Positions 16,395-25,673 of a stretch of 64,000 nt of DNA are shown piece by piece. The position numbers and the translations under genes were made by a program. Source of the DNA: JBIOHP01 sp044449065 (GTDB taxonomy: Bacteria; Bacteroidota; Ignavibacteria; UBA10030; SZUA-254); the NCBI GenBank assembly GCA_044449065.1, contig JBIOHP010000020.1:1-64000 (forward strand), given 5' to 3'. The notes beneath the pieces are model-generated. The model saw only the letters and a program-made list of their open reading frames with translations, made no database searches and was not told the DNA's origin. Position 1 is the stretch's first letter; every line of letters starts with the position of its first letter.

Positions 16395-17285
16395 ATGAGT
16401 AACTTTGGCGACATCCTTCGCAGGGCGCGGGAAGAAAACGGGAGAACACTCGAGGATATCGCGGCAGCTACGAATATTAATAAACGATTTTTAGAAGACA
16501 TCGAGAAAGGGAGCTTGCCCAAGCTCCCCGATACGTATATCCGGGCGTTTATTCGGGCATATGCTCACGAAGTTGGCCTCAATCCGGATAACCTTGTATC
16601 TTCGCTCAGTCCTCCATCATCCACTGAAAATCCATTTTTTCCGCTCCAACCGGCTATTCCGAATTTAACGCACGAATATACAGCCCGACAGTCAAGATCA
16701 TCACAGGTAAAGGGAAATCCAATTCTGCTATTAATGTTTGTCGCCGGTTGCGCTGTCATCGCATTGGTGCTGATTATCGGATGGATGCGAAGCGAGAGGA
16801 ATCAAAAACAAGTGCAAGAGGTGTCTTTTTCCGACGTCATTCGTGAGAGGGAAGCTTCGGAAAAGAAAGAAGTACAACCGATTCTTATTCCCGAATCCTC
16901 ACAAAATCCCGGAAAAGACAGTCTCGTCCTTGAAGGTTTTGCTTCGGAAAGTGAATGGATGCGAATTGTACGGGATAGTCTTAAGGGGAAGGATTATACG
17001 CTTTCACCAGGATCACGAACGGTATGGAAAGCGAAACATTATTTTATTCTTTCATTAGGAAATGCAAAGGCGATTTCGTTCAAACTGAATGGACATAATA
17101 TCGGATTGCCGTCGGTGTCGTTCGGTTCGCTATCCAATATCAAATTCTCCTGGAATACCCTTGATACATTATCGGCTAAAAGCGGTCAAAAGGAGAAAGG
17201 GAGCTTAACGTTCCAGAAAGATAGAACGGGAAAAGTGGATTTGAAATCAAATCTCAACCCTATCATCCCCCCCAAAAAGCCCTAA
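16395..17285 (+). CDS. RodZ-like transmembrane helix-turn-helix protein
   Basis: The protein has 296 residues. Residues 1-70 form a Cro/XRE-like helix-turn-helix of the HTH_25 type (FGDILRRAREENGRTLEDIA, then FLEDIEKGSLPKLPD and IRAFIRAYA). A single membrane helix follows at about 112-135 (ILLLMFVAGCAVIALVLII). The outer part ends in a DUF4115-like domain with SEWMRIVRDS, FILSLGNAKAISFKLNGHNI and a final strand region. This is the RodZ order: the cytoplasmic domain links to MreB and the rod-shape machinery. The stop overlaps the ligA start by one base (TAATG at 17283-17287), so the two genes are coupled. Confidence 0.8.
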   Translation: MSNFGDILRRAREENGRTLEDIAAATNINKRFLEDIEKGSLPKLPDTYIRAFIRAYAHEVGLNPDNLVSSLSPPSSTENPFFPLQPAIPNLTHEYTARQSRSSQVKGNPILLLMFVAGCAVIALVLIIGWMRSERNQKQVQEVSFSDVIREREASEKKEVQPILIPESSQNPGKDSLVLEGFASESEWMRIVRDSLKGKDYTLSPGSRTVWKAKHYFILSLGNAKAISFKLNGHNIGLPSVSFGSLSNIKFSWNTLDTLSAKSGQKEKGSLTFQKDRTGKVDLKSNLNPIIPPKKP

Positions 17286-19315
17286 TGAAATCAGAAGATA
17301 AGGCGCGGATTCCCGCGTCTATAATCTCCAGAATCGACGCTCTCCGATCAGAATTACACAGGCATGATTATCTCTATTACGTTGAAGCGCAACCGGAAAT
17401 TTCGGATGAACAATATGACCGGTTGATGCGTGAACTTATCGACTTGGAGAAGCAATATCCTCAACTTGTAACGCCGGATTCACCGTCGATGCGGGTAGGA
17501 GGCGAACCGATGAAGGTTTTTCCGACCGTAACCCATGCTGTTCCCATGTTGAGTCTTTCGAATACATATTCTGAAGGAGATCTAAAAGATTTTGATCGCA
17601 GGGTGCGCTCGTTGCTTGATGGGGCAGAAATTGGTTATGTTTGCGAATTAAAATTCGACGGCGTATCTTTGAGTCTGCATTACCGCGATGGAATATTAAT
17701 GCAGGGAGTTACCCGCGGCGATGGTGTGCAGGGCGACGATATTACGAACAATGTGAAAACTATACGCTCCATACCGCTGCGACTCAAAACCAAACCGATC
17801 CGGCTGCCGGATTGCGAGGTACGCGGCGAGGTAATCATGTTCAAAAAAGATTTTGAAAAGATGAACGAGGAGCGCGAATTATCGAATGAAAAAATATTTA
17901 TCAATCCGCGTAATTCTGTCGCCGGCACATTAAAGATGCAGGATTCTAAAATCGTGGCAGCCCGTCCGCTTAAATTCTTTGCGTATTATCTTATTACAGA
18001 AAATTCAAAGACAACGAGTCACCAGGACGCTCTCCGGACGTTACACGATTTGGGTTTCCCGACCGATCAGCATACCCGGTTGTGTAAATCCATCGATGAA
18101 GTTATTAGATTTTGGAAAGAATGGGAAGCTAAACGCGAAGAGTTGCCCTACGAGATTGATGGAGTTGTCGTGAAAGTTAATTCCATCGCCCAGCAAGAAA
18201 CACTCGGCGCCATCGCAAAAAGTCCTCGTTGGGCGATAGCGAGCAAGTTTGCATCACGAAAAGCTGAAACGATCATCCGGGAAATACGATTGCAGGTTGG
18301 GAGAATCGGCACAATCACACCGGTTGCAGAACTTGAACCGGTTTTTATCGGCGGCACGACCGTGAGCAGAGCGTCATTATATAATGAAGATTATATTCAG
18401 GAATTGAAGATTGGGGAAGGCGATACGGTAGTGGTTGAACGCGGAGGGGACGTTATCCCTAAAGTTACGTCGGTAACGAAGTATGCAAAGAACCATGTTG
18501 TTTTTAAATTTAAGAAAACCTGCCCCGAATGCGGATCAAAAATTCACCGCCCTCAAGGGGAAGTAAATTATTATTGTGAAAACTATGAATGCCCTCGTCA
18601 AATCCGCAGCAGAATTGAGCACTGGGCTATGCGCGGCGCGATGGATATCGAACGTCTGGGTGAAGCGGTTGTCGATCAATTAGTCACTCATGAATTTGTC
18701 AAGAATATTACCGATCTATACGAGCTTCATAAACAAAAGGAAGAGTTAATCGAGCAGGAACGGTGGGGGGAGAAAAGTGTTCAAAACCTTCTCAACGGAA
18801 TTGAAACGAGTAAAAAGATCCCATACCACCGCGTGCTGTATGCATTAGGTATCCGGCATGTTGGCTCAACGGTGGCGCGTATTTTAGCTGATAAATATCC
18901 GTCGATTGATGCATTAAAAAACGCCGACGAAGATGAATTGACGTCCACACACGAAATCGGTCCAAAGATCGCCGATAGCATTCTCCGGTATTTTGCCGAT
19001 AGCCAGCATAGAAAAATTATCGCACGATTGCAGGAATATGGTCTTCAGTTGGCTGTCCAGAAAAAGAAAGTACGCGGGGTGTTGGATGGAAAAACATTCG
19101 TGTTAACGGGCGGATTGGAATCGATGTCCCGCAATGAAGCAAAAACACGGATTGAAGAACTCGGCGGGATAGTGACGTCAAGCGTCTCTGCCAATGTAAA
19201 TGTTGTTATCGTCGGCGCGGAAGCGGGATCCAAACTTGCAAAGGCGAAAGAACTCGGGATTGAATTGTGGGACGAAAAACGCTTCCTGAGCGTCATTAAA
19301 GAACAGAAAGGATAA
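17285..19315 (+). CDS. ligA: NAD-dependent DNA ligase LigA
   Basis: The protein has 676 residues, the normal length. The domain order is complete: Ia helix pair (HDYLYYVEAQPEISDEQYD), nucleotidyltransferase domain with the adenylated Lys123 in CELKFDGVSLSLHY, conserved TRGDGVQGDDIT and NPRNSVAGTLKMQD, an OB domain with VERGGDVIPKV, a Cys4 zinc finger (CPECGSK and CENYECP), helix-hairpin-helix repeats (YALGIRHVGSTVA, EIGPKIADSI) and a C-terminal BRCT domain (GKTFVLTGGLESMSRNEAKT). It seals nicks in replication and repair using NAD. The start overlaps the stop of the rodZ-like gene. No unusual features. Confidence 0.97.
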   Translation: MKSEDKARIPASIISRIDALRSELHRHDYLYYVEAQPEISDEQYDRLMRELIDLEKQYPQLVTPDSPSMRVGGEPMKVFPTVTHAVPMLSLSNTYSEGDLKDFDRRVRSLLDGAEIGYVCELKFDGVSLSLHYRDGILMQGVTRGDGVQGDDITNNVKTIRSIPLRLKTKPIRLPDCEVRGEVIMFKKDFEKMNEERELSNEKIFINPRNSVAGTLKMQDSKIVAARPLKFFAYYLITENSKTTSHQDALRTLHDLGFPTDQHTRLCKSIDEVIRFWKEWEAKREELPYEIDGVVVKVNSIAQQETLGAIAKSPRWAIASKFASRKAETIIREIRLQVGRIGTITPVAELEPVFIGGTTVSRASLYNEDYIQELKIGEGDTVVVERGGDVIPKVTSVTKYAKNHVVFKFKKTCPECGSKIHRPQGEVNYYCENYECPRQIRSRIEHWAMRGAMDIERLGEAVVDQLVTHEFVKNITDLYELHKQKEELIEQERWGEKSVQNLLNGIETSKKIPYHRVLYALGIRHVGSTVARILADKYPSIDALKNADEDELTSTHEIGPKIADSILRYFADSQHRKIIARLQEYGLQLAVQKKKVRGVLDGKTFVLTGGLESMSRNEAKTRIEELGGIVTSSVSANVNVVIVGAEAGSKLAKAKELGIELWDEKRFLSVIKEQKG

Positions 19316-19321
19316 CACTGA

Positions 19322-19861
19322 GTGTTCGAATCGTTGATGAAATCCATCGGATTGCAGATCGCGAAGTATCAGTTTCGAAATGATCGCGATACGCTTCAAC
19401 CGATGACTAATTTTTTATCCAATGCCCGTAATGTGCTGGTTGTTCTCCCGGTGGGTTACGATGAGGCAATTCTGGCAAGTGACGCCTTGAGCGCACAGCG
19501 TGAAAAACTCAGTAACATACAGTTTATTATCGTGCATAACAGCACGCGTTTCACCTCGCTCGCCCATTTCCCGAAATCGGAAGTGATCCGCCTCGATCCT
19601 CCGGATATCAACAAATTTTTTCTTCCGCGGAAAGCGGTTATCAACCGGCTGCCAAAACATCAATACGATGTCGCTATCGATCTCAATGTTGATTTCGTAT
19701 TGTACTCTGCGTATATTTGCAAAGCCTCGCAAGCCCGCGTCCGTGTCGGTTTCGCAAAACCCGAAGGGGATATTTTCTACAATGTGCATCTCCAGTTCAG
19801 CGAGCCACGGACTCCTGAGGCATTATATGACAAATTTGTGAAATGTTTATCAATGTTTTAA
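19322..19861 (+). CDS. Short protein resembling the N-terminal domain of family-9 glycosyltransferases
   Basis: The protein has 179 residues; GTG start six bases after the ligA stop. A Rossmann-like pattern is visible: NVLVVLPVGYDEAILASDAL, IQFIIVHNSTRF, and YDVAIDLNVDFVLYSAYICK followed by RVRVGF. That series resembles the acceptor half of heptosyltransferase-type GT9 enzymes and also Bacteroidota DUF6913-type proteins. The C-terminal donor-binding half of GT9 is missing, and the following bases do not restore it, so this is either a distinct single-domain family or a shortened relative. The glycosyltransferase role is not established. Same direction as ligA and the STAS gene downstream (19 bases), so operonic. 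Confidence 0.5.
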   Translation: MFESLMKSIGLQIAKYQFRNDRDTLQPMTNFLSNARNVLVVLPVGYDEAILASDALSAQREKLSNIQFIIVHNSTRFTSLAHFPKSEVIRLDPPDINKFFLPRKAVINRLPKHQYDVAIDLNVDFVLYSAYICKASQARVRVGFAKPEGDIFYNVHLQFSEPRTPEALYDKFVKCLSMF

Positions 19862-19880
19862 TTAATTTCAGGGAATATCT

Positions 19881-20216
19881 ATGAAGTTCGATGTAAAACA
19901 GAAAGATGGAGCGACGGTATTAACGATCAAGGAACGTAAAATTAGTGCTGACGTCTCCGGAGAATTGAAGGCGGAATTTCTTGTTCTGTGCAAACCCAAA
20001 ATATCAAAAAAACTCATCGTAAACTTAAAAGAAGTTGAATTTTGCGATAGCAGCGGCTTGAGCGCGTTGCTTATTGCGCATCGGGCGATGCGTGAGCACG
20101 GAGGCTCTGTGCACTTAGTTCAGGTCCACAAAAAAATATTCGATCTTATCAAATTATCGCAACTCGATCGTATTTTTAATATCAACAGCACCGTTGCCGA
20201 GGCGCTTAAGAATTAG
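19881..20216 (+). CDS. STAS-domain anti-sigma factor antagonist
   Basis: The protein has 111 residues, the size of SpoIIAA/RsbV proteins. The conserved loop EFCDSSGLSALL (Asp56, Ser57, Ser58) holds the serine that is phosphorylated by an anti-sigma kinase. Fold-typical strands VNLKEVEF and GGSVHLVQV flank it. Acts in the cytoplasm in a partner-switching cascade; the cognate kinase is not in the window, while a possible cognate phosphatase is encoded at 12477-13847. Genomic distance makes that pairing a guess. Confidence 0.88.
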   Translation: MKFDVKQKDGATVLTIKERKISADVSGELKAEFLVLCKPKISKKLIVNLKEVEFCDSSGLSALLIAHRAMREHGGSVHLVQVHKKIFDLIKLSQLDRIFNINSTVAEALKN

Positions 20217-20261
20217 CCGGGCGCCTTCCGGAAGTATCCGACTTTTTTCTGAGATCGATTA

Positions 20262-21725
20262 ATGGGCTTCCATCAAATCGATTATCTTATCGTCGCCGTT
20301 TACCTTATCGGCGTTACAATCGCCGGCGTCCTCATTTCCGGGAAACAGCGTAACTCACAGGATTATTTTTTGGGGGGCAGGAAGCTTCCCTGGTGGTCTG
20401 TGGGTTTTTCCATCGTTGCAAGCGAAACAAGCACGCTCACATTCATCAGTGTTCCGGGTTTGGGGTACGCGACCAATATGCATTTTTTGCAGGTTGCATT
20501 CGGCTACTTTATCGGGAGGTTGTTGGTTAGCGTTATCTTTATCCCTGCGTATTATGCAGGCAATCTCGAAACGGCGTACGATTTTATCGGGAAACGGTTC
20601 GGTCTCACCTTACGTAAATTTACTTCCTCGATCTTTATCATAACCCGTGTACTTGCCTCAGGTGTTCGCTTATTCGCCACTGCTATTCCGGTACACCTGA
20701 TCACCGGTTTAAATTATCCCACGAGCATTCTACTGGTTGGCTCATTTACCCTTTTATATACATACGTTGGCGGCTTAAAAGCGGTGGTTGCGATGGACGT
20801 TGTTCAATTATTCATCTACCTCGCAGGAGCCGGCGTTTCGATGTATATCATAATTCATCACCTGCCGGGAGGGTGGGGGGATGTTTTCTCCTTTGCAACA
20901 ACCGGCGGCAACAATAAATTTGAGGTCCTGAATTTGAACTGGGGCAATTCAATTATGAATTTCCTCACGGCGCCTTACACCTTGATCGGCGGATTATTGG
21001 GGGGGACTTTCCTGACGATGGCTTCACATGGAACCGATCAACTTCTTGTACAGCGCTTGCTCGGGTGTAAGACCAAACGCGATAGCCAAAAAGCGTTGAT
21101 GTTAGACGCTGGAGTTATCGTATTGCAATTCGGATTTTTTCTTATCCTCGGAATCTGCCTTTACGCATTTTATCAGGGAGCGTCGTTTCAGCAATTGGGG
21201 CTTAAATCATCCGATGAGGTATTCCCGAAATTTATCGTTGAACAGCTCCCGACGGGAATTTCCGGTTTGTTGATCTCCGGCGTGCTCGCATCGGCGATGG
21301 GAAGTCTATCGTCATCGATAAGCTCGCTGGCTTCATCAACATATCTCGATCTGTTTAAATTTACCAAACATGGGAGCGGAATTAACCCCAAAGGGGAAGT
21401 GGTTTGGTCAAGGTTCTTTACACTATTCTGGGGCGCCGTATTGATTGGCGGCGCGATTTTGTTTGCAGATACAAAAAATCCCGTGGTCGAGATTGGTTTA
21501 AAAATTACTTCGTTCACATACGGTGGATTGCTCGGGACGTTTTTTCTGGGATTACTATTCAAAAAAACCGATCAGCTCGATGCGTTCATCGGTCTTATTA
21601 CAGGTCTTCTGACGATGGTAGTGGTGTTAGAGTTTACCGATATTAATTTTCTCTGGCACACCTTTATCGGATGCACAGCTTCTATTGCAGCGGCAAATAC
21701 AAGTGTTTGGATCAGACGAAGGTAA
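20262..21725 (+). CDS. Sodium:solute symporter (SSS family), 487 residues
   Basis: About 13 membrane helices. The N-terminus has the family pattern: YLIVAVYLIGVTIAGV, then DYFLGGRKLPWWSVGFSIVA and SETSTLTFISVPG, the sodium-binding first helix. Further family landmarks are GLLISGVLASAMGSLSSSIS near residues 330-350 and a conserved SS pair in that helix. Substrate unknown; sugar, sialic acid or carboxylate transporters share this pattern. The gene follows the STAS gene by 45 bases. Distinct from the 598-residue SSS protein at 7482-9278, which is longer and has a different C-terminus. Confidence 0.88.
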   Translation: MGFHQIDYLIVAVYLIGVTIAGVLISGKQRNSQDYFLGGRKLPWWSVGFSIVASETSTLTFISVPGLGYATNMHFLQVAFGYFIGRLLVSVIFIPAYYAGNLETAYDFIGKRFGLTLRKFTSSIFIITRVLASGVRLFATAIPVHLITGLNYPTSILLVGSFTLLYTYVGGLKAVVAMDVVQLFIYLAGAGVSMYIIIHHLPGGWGDVFSFATTGGNNKFEVLNLNWGNSIMNFLTAPYTLIGGLLGGTFLTMASHGTDQLLVQRLLGCKTKRDSQKALMLDAGVIVLQFGFFLILGICLYAFYQGASFQQLGLKSSDEVFPKFIVEQLPTGISGLLISGVLASAMGSLSSSISSLASSTYLDLFKFTKHGSGINPKGEVVWSRFFTLFWGAVLIGGAILFADTKNPVVEIGLKITSFTYGGLLGTFFLGLLFKKTDQLDAFIGLITGLLTMVVVLEFTDINFLWHTFIGCTASIAAANTSVWIRRR

Positions 21726-21773
21726 TTTATTGTTTTGATTTTGGACAACCATTATCCTTAATTATTTATTCGC

Positions 21774-22415
21774 ATGATGCAGGATAGAAATTGGCGTAAG
21801 ACCCTTATCGCGGCGGGTATTTTTGGAATCAGCATGGGTTTTTTAGAAGCCGCCGTAGTTGTGTATCTTCGTGCGCAATATTACCCCGAAGGTTTTACGT
21901 TCCCGCTCAAGATATTTCCTCCGAATATTCTTGTGATCGAGGTTATCCGCGAAGCAGCAACGATACTGATGCTTATTGCCGTTGGGTGGCTTGCGGGCGG
22001 CAACTTCCTCACACGGTTTGCTTATTTTGTCTTTACGTTTAGCGTCTGGGATATTTTTTATTACGTCTTTCTTAAATGGACGATTAACTGGCCCCAATCG
22101 TTAAATGATTGGGATATTTTATTTCTTGTTCCACTTCCATGGGTTGCTCCGGTCCTTGCGCCTGTCATTGTTTCAATCTCTTTGATTGGAGCAAGCATCA
22201 TTGTTCTTTACCGGCACTCGATTGGCATTCCAGTAAAGATACCCATTTTCCGATGGCTCCTCATCATCCTTGGCGGGGTGATAATTATTATTTCATTTCT
22301 ATTAAACAGCGGAGCCGTGATGAACAACTTTCCGCTCGGCACATATAACTGGTATATTTTTGTTACCGGTTTGGTTATTTCATTAATTGCATTTAGCAGC
22401 GCTCTCAAGCGGTGA
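21774..22415 (+). CDS. Polytopic membrane protein, unknown function
   Basis: The protein has 213 residues with about six hydrophobic helices separated by short loops. A second ATG lies directly after the first. The helix-1 segment FGISMGFLEAAVVVYLR contains a buried glutamate, and the second helix pair carries FSVWDIFYYVFLKW, polar and aromatic residues that could line a site. No family is recognised. Same direction as the symporter, 48 bases after its stop. Confidence 0.7.
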   Translation: MMQDRNWRKTLIAAGIFGISMGFLEAAVVVYLRAQYYPEGFTFPLKIFPPNILVIEVIREAATILMLIAVGWLAGGNFLTRFAYFVFTFSVWDIFYYVFLKWTINWPQSLNDWDILFLVPLPWVAPVLAPVIVSISLIGASIIVLYRHSIGIPVKIPIFRWLLIILGGVIIIISFLLNSGAVMNNFPLGTYNWYIFVTGLVISLIAFSSALKR

Positions 22416-22522
22416 CAAGATGGTATTTTAAAATCGTTAGTTAGTACTATTTCGATAGTCTTCAAATTCATGGGCTTTTTGAACCTGTTGTTTGGTCATA
22501 TTGGAATTAGTACATTTGGACT

Positions 22523-25225
22523 ATGATCGGTAAGTTAATCTCGCATTATCAAATTGTTGAAAAAATCGGGCAGGGCGGAATGGGCGTGGTCTACAAAGCC
22601 CATGATACCGAACTGAACCGTTTTGTCGCCCTCAAATTTCTTCCGGAAAATCTTGCCGGTGATTCAATAGAAAAAGAGCGTTTTTATCACGAAGCCCGCG
22701 CTGCGTCAGCTCTCAATCATCCAAACATCATGACTATCCATGAGGTTGGTAAGTACGAAGACCAATTTTATATTGTCATGGAATATTTGGAAGGTCAGAC
22801 GCTGCGGAAATTCATTGGGGAAATATATTCTCAATCATCTGATAGCGGTAAACCAGCTTCATTTCCCATCAAGAACGTCCTTGACGTCGCTATACAGATA
22901 TGTGATGGTCTTGCAGCAGCGCATGAAAAAGGAGTTGTCCATCGCGATATCAAGTCCGATAACATTATGATCACCAACAGGGGGAAGGTGAAAATTATGG
23001 ATTTTGGGCTGGCAAAATTAGAAGGAGCGACGAAACTTACTAAAACGGGCTCAACTATCGGCACTGCTGCCTATATGTCTCCTGAGCAGGCGCGCGGCGA
23101 AGATGCCGACGGCAGATCAGATATCTTCTCGTTCGGTGTGGTGCTTTATGAAATGTTGACGGGACGGCTGCCGTTCAGAGGAGAGCATCCCGCCGCGCTG
23201 ATGTACTCGGTTGTTCACGAGGATCCGGTCCCGGTCACAACATTCAATAACGAAGCGCCTTTGTCGCTGGAACAGATTGTTGTCAAAATGCTGGCGAAAA
23301 ATCGGGAAGAGCGGTTTCAGGACGCAGATATTCTTCTAACGGAATTGCGCAGCGAGAGAGAGGCGTTTGGATCGGGCATAAAAAGAGATTCAACCATTCC
23401 GATCTCGCCGTCTTCACAATCTCGTCATTCGGCGATCGGTTCTGTCCGAACGCTGGGTAAAAAATATAAAACGTTGATGATTCTCGCTGTTGCATTAATT
23501 TTTGCTGTTTCGCTTCTTTTAATGTTTAATCCCTTCAACCTGCGAATAACTAATCAGAAGAATTCTGTTGAAACCTCCGGTCGCATCATGATCGCTGTGC
23601 TGCCATTTGAAAATCTTGGCGCTCCTACCCAGGACTATTTTGCCGATGGCGTAACTGAGGAAATCGCGAGCCGTCTTTCAAACTTATCGGGATTGGGCGT
23701 CATTGCCCGCACAAGTTCGATGCAATATAAGAAGACGCAAAAGCCCCTAAAGCAGATCGGAACGGAATTAGGCGTGCAATATTTACTTGAGGGGAGTATC
23801 CGCTGGGCAAATAGCGTAGATGGATCGTCCCGCGTTCGCATCACAACCCAGGTGATTAAAATTGAAGACGGGACGCAGGTTTGGTCGCAAATATTCGAAT
23901 CTCCTCTTGCGGATATTTTTCAGGTGCAGGGAATTGCAGCTACCCAGGTTGCGGAAGCGTTAAACATCCGGCTTGCCCAACGAGAAAAAACCGCCTTACT
24001 GGAAAAAGCGACAATTAATACCGATTTATACAGTCAATACCTTAAGGCATTTGATACGACGAAGTATTCACCTACGTTGGGCGCGTACAAACTCACCGAG
24101 ACTCTGATATCCGACGTTATAAAAAAAGACTCAACCTTTGTCGCCGCGTATATCGGTTTGGTGGAAATTAGTTCATGGATCTACTGGCAGAGTTGGGAAA
24201 AAACCCCTGAACGGCAAAACCGAATAAAATTTGCGGCTGAGCGCGCCGTACGCCTCCAACCCGCATTTGCAGGGGCGCATCATGCTTTGGGTTTGTTTTA
24301 TTATCGATGCCTGCGCGATTACGAAAATGCCGGGAAAGAATTTGATACCGTAGCTCAGCTTGAGCCAAGCAACGCCAATAATCGCGATATGTACGGGGCT
24401 ATCAAACGCAGGCAGGGTAAATACGCCGAAGCTATGAAGGATTTTAAAACAGCTTTCATCCTCGATCCTCTCAACGCTCAGTATGCCTTGGATATCGGTC
24501 AAACATATTTTTATATGCGTGATTTTAAAGCAGGTGAAGAGTACTTGACCCGATCTATAACATTAGATCCTCAATCGAACGCATACATCTTAAAAGCGTC
24601 GAATGCTTTCGCCCGCGATGGTAATACGCTGCTTGCCCGAAAAGCCCTTGAGGAAAGCGCGGGGAAAACAGATCAGACGCCGATGATTTTTGCGAATGTC
24701 GTTCTGGATATGTACGATGGAAAATACCTTGAAGCTATTAACCGATTGACGCCGGACTTGCTTAAGAAAACACACGCCGACACATTGACATATTACACCC
24801 GGAAAGGATTTTTATATAAATATTTGAACGATGTGAAATCAGCGCAAACCTATTTTGATTCTCTGCGTATTATCGTGGAACGCCGTCTTCAAGCAGAACC
24901 GGCAAATGATGGATTATATTCAGCGCGGGGAATTGCCGATGCCGGTTTGGGGAAGAAGGAAAACGCGCTTCAAGCGGGCAGGAAAGCAAATGAGCTGGTT
25001 CCAATTTCGAAAGATGCAATGACGGGGATGATCAATCTTGAAGCTTTGGCAATGATTGAATCAATAGTCGGTGAGTATGATTCAGCTTTGGATCATCTCG
25101 AAATTCTCTTATCAATGCCTGGGAAAGTATCTGTGAATACTGTCCGGCTTGATCCCGTTTATGCACCGCTCCGGTCGCTACCACGCTTCCAGAAACTAAT
25201 CGCGAGCCATAATAATCTTCCTTGA
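22523..25225 (+). CDS. Transmembrane Ser/Thr protein kinase with FlgO/TolB-like and TPR domains
   Basis: The protein has 900 residues. The kinase domain (1-275) is intact: glycine loop IGQGGMGVVYKAHD, Lys38 in VALKFLPE, catalytic Asp142 in HRDIKSDNIMI, DFGLAKLE, an activation loop with TKTGSTIGTAAYMSPEQARG, and SDIFSFGVVLYEMLTG. One membrane helix lies at about 313-336. The outer part starts with an ADGVTEEIASRLS/LEGSIR domain of the kind seen before TPRs in adenylate-cyclase-like and FlgO-like proteins (about 350-490). Tetratricopeptide-like helices follow to the end. Such receptor kinases are common in Ignavibacteria and Acidobacteria; ligand and targets are unknown. It stands alone, with a long gene-free gap behind it. 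Confidence 0.9.
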   Translation: MIGKLISHYQIVEKIGQGGMGVVYKAHDTELNRFVALKFLPENLAGDSIEKERFYHEARAASALNHPNIMTIHEVGKYEDQFYIVMEYLEGQTLRKFIGEIYSQSSDSGKPASFPIKNVLDVAIQICDGLAAAHEKGVVHRDIKSDNIMITNRGKVKIMDFGLAKLEGATKLTKTGSTIGTAAYMSPEQARGEDADGRSDIFSFGVVLYEMLTGRLPFRGEHPAALMYSVVHEDPVPVTTFNNEAPLSLEQIVVKMLAKNREERFQDADILLTELRSEREAFGSGIKRDSTIPISPSSQSRHSAIGSVRTLGKKYKTLMILAVALIFAVSLLLMFNPFNLRITNQKNSVETSGRIMIAVLPFENLGAPTQDYFADGVTEEIASRLSNLSGLGVIARTSSMQYKKTQKPLKQIGTELGVQYLLEGSIRWANSVDGSSRVRITTQVIKIEDGTQVWSQIFESPLADIFQVQGIAATQVAEALNIRLAQREKTALLEKATINTDLYSQYLKAFDTTKYSPTLGAYKLTETLISDVIKKDSTFVAAYIGLVEISSWIYWQSWEKTPERQNRIKFAAERAVRLQPAFAGAHHALGLFYYRCLRDYENAGKEFDTVAQLEPSNANNRDMYGAIKRRQGKYAEAMKDFKTAFILDPLNAQYALDIGQTYFYMRDFKAGEEYLTRSITLDPQSNAYILKASNAFARDGNTLLARKALEESAGKTDQTPMIFANVVLDMYDGKYLEAINRLTPDLLKKTHADTLTYYTRKGFLYKYLNDVKSAQTYFDSLRIIVERRLQAEPANDGLYSARGIADAGLGKKENALQAGRKANELVPISKDAMTGMINLEALAMIESIVGEYDSALDHLEILLSMPGKVSVNTVRLDPVYAPLRSLPRFQKLIASHNNLP

Positions 25226-25315
25226 GGAATATTTTGAAACAAAAACTTGGATAGGATGCGATGGAAAGGATTTTCAAGGAGTGTCGTCATCGTGATCTCC
25301 GCATCAACTGAACGT

Positions 25316-25346
25316 CGCCTGCCCGACTACGTCGTTCGGGCGGGCG
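25316..25346. repeat. GC-rich inverted repeat
   Basis: CGCCTGCCCGA (25316-25326) pairs with TCGGGCGGGCG (25336-25346) over 11 positions with one G-U pair; loop of nine. No T tract follows. It resembles the CCCGCC-type hairpins at 8-23 and 9522-9562, so it is read as a dispersed element. Confidence 0.55.
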
Positions 25347-25530
25347 AGCTCCTGACCACTACTCTATCAACTATCCGCATTTTTGCGAAGGGAATAAACA
25401 ACAATGGTTGAAAACAATTTCATTAAAGTATTGCTAACTTTTTCTAAATTCGATAAAGATATACTTCATATTGGATGATATTGATAAATAACCTGAAAGA
25501 GCATTGGCCTTTTAAGCAAATGCCCCTAAT

Positions 25531-25557
25531 ATAATCTTGCGATGCGGGATTATTTTT
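25531..25557 (+). terminator. Possible intrinsic terminator
   Basis: ATAATCTTGC pairs with GCGGGATTAT over ten positions (two G-U pairs) with loop GAT, and T5 follows at 25553-25557. It lies about 305 bases behind the kinase stop, so it could end that transcript. The weak stem makes this uncertain. Confidence 0.4.
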
Positions 25558-25673
25558 ATAATAACTTAGTAGTTAAGTAGTAAAATTGTAGAATTTCATA
25601 AATTACCATTATTGGGGTAGTTTGCCATCCTTTGACCAATTGAATTTCAGTAAAGCCAGCCGTAATTGGCTAG

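Larger units (their letters stand above)
25226..25673. other. Gene-free gap between the kinase gene and the AT-rich minus-strand cluster
   Basis: No gene is seen in these 448 bases. A GC-rich hairpin lies at 25316-25346 and a possible terminator at 25531-25557. From about 25380 rightwards the sequence becomes clearly more AT-rich, marking the edge of the accessory cluster. Confidence 0.5.
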
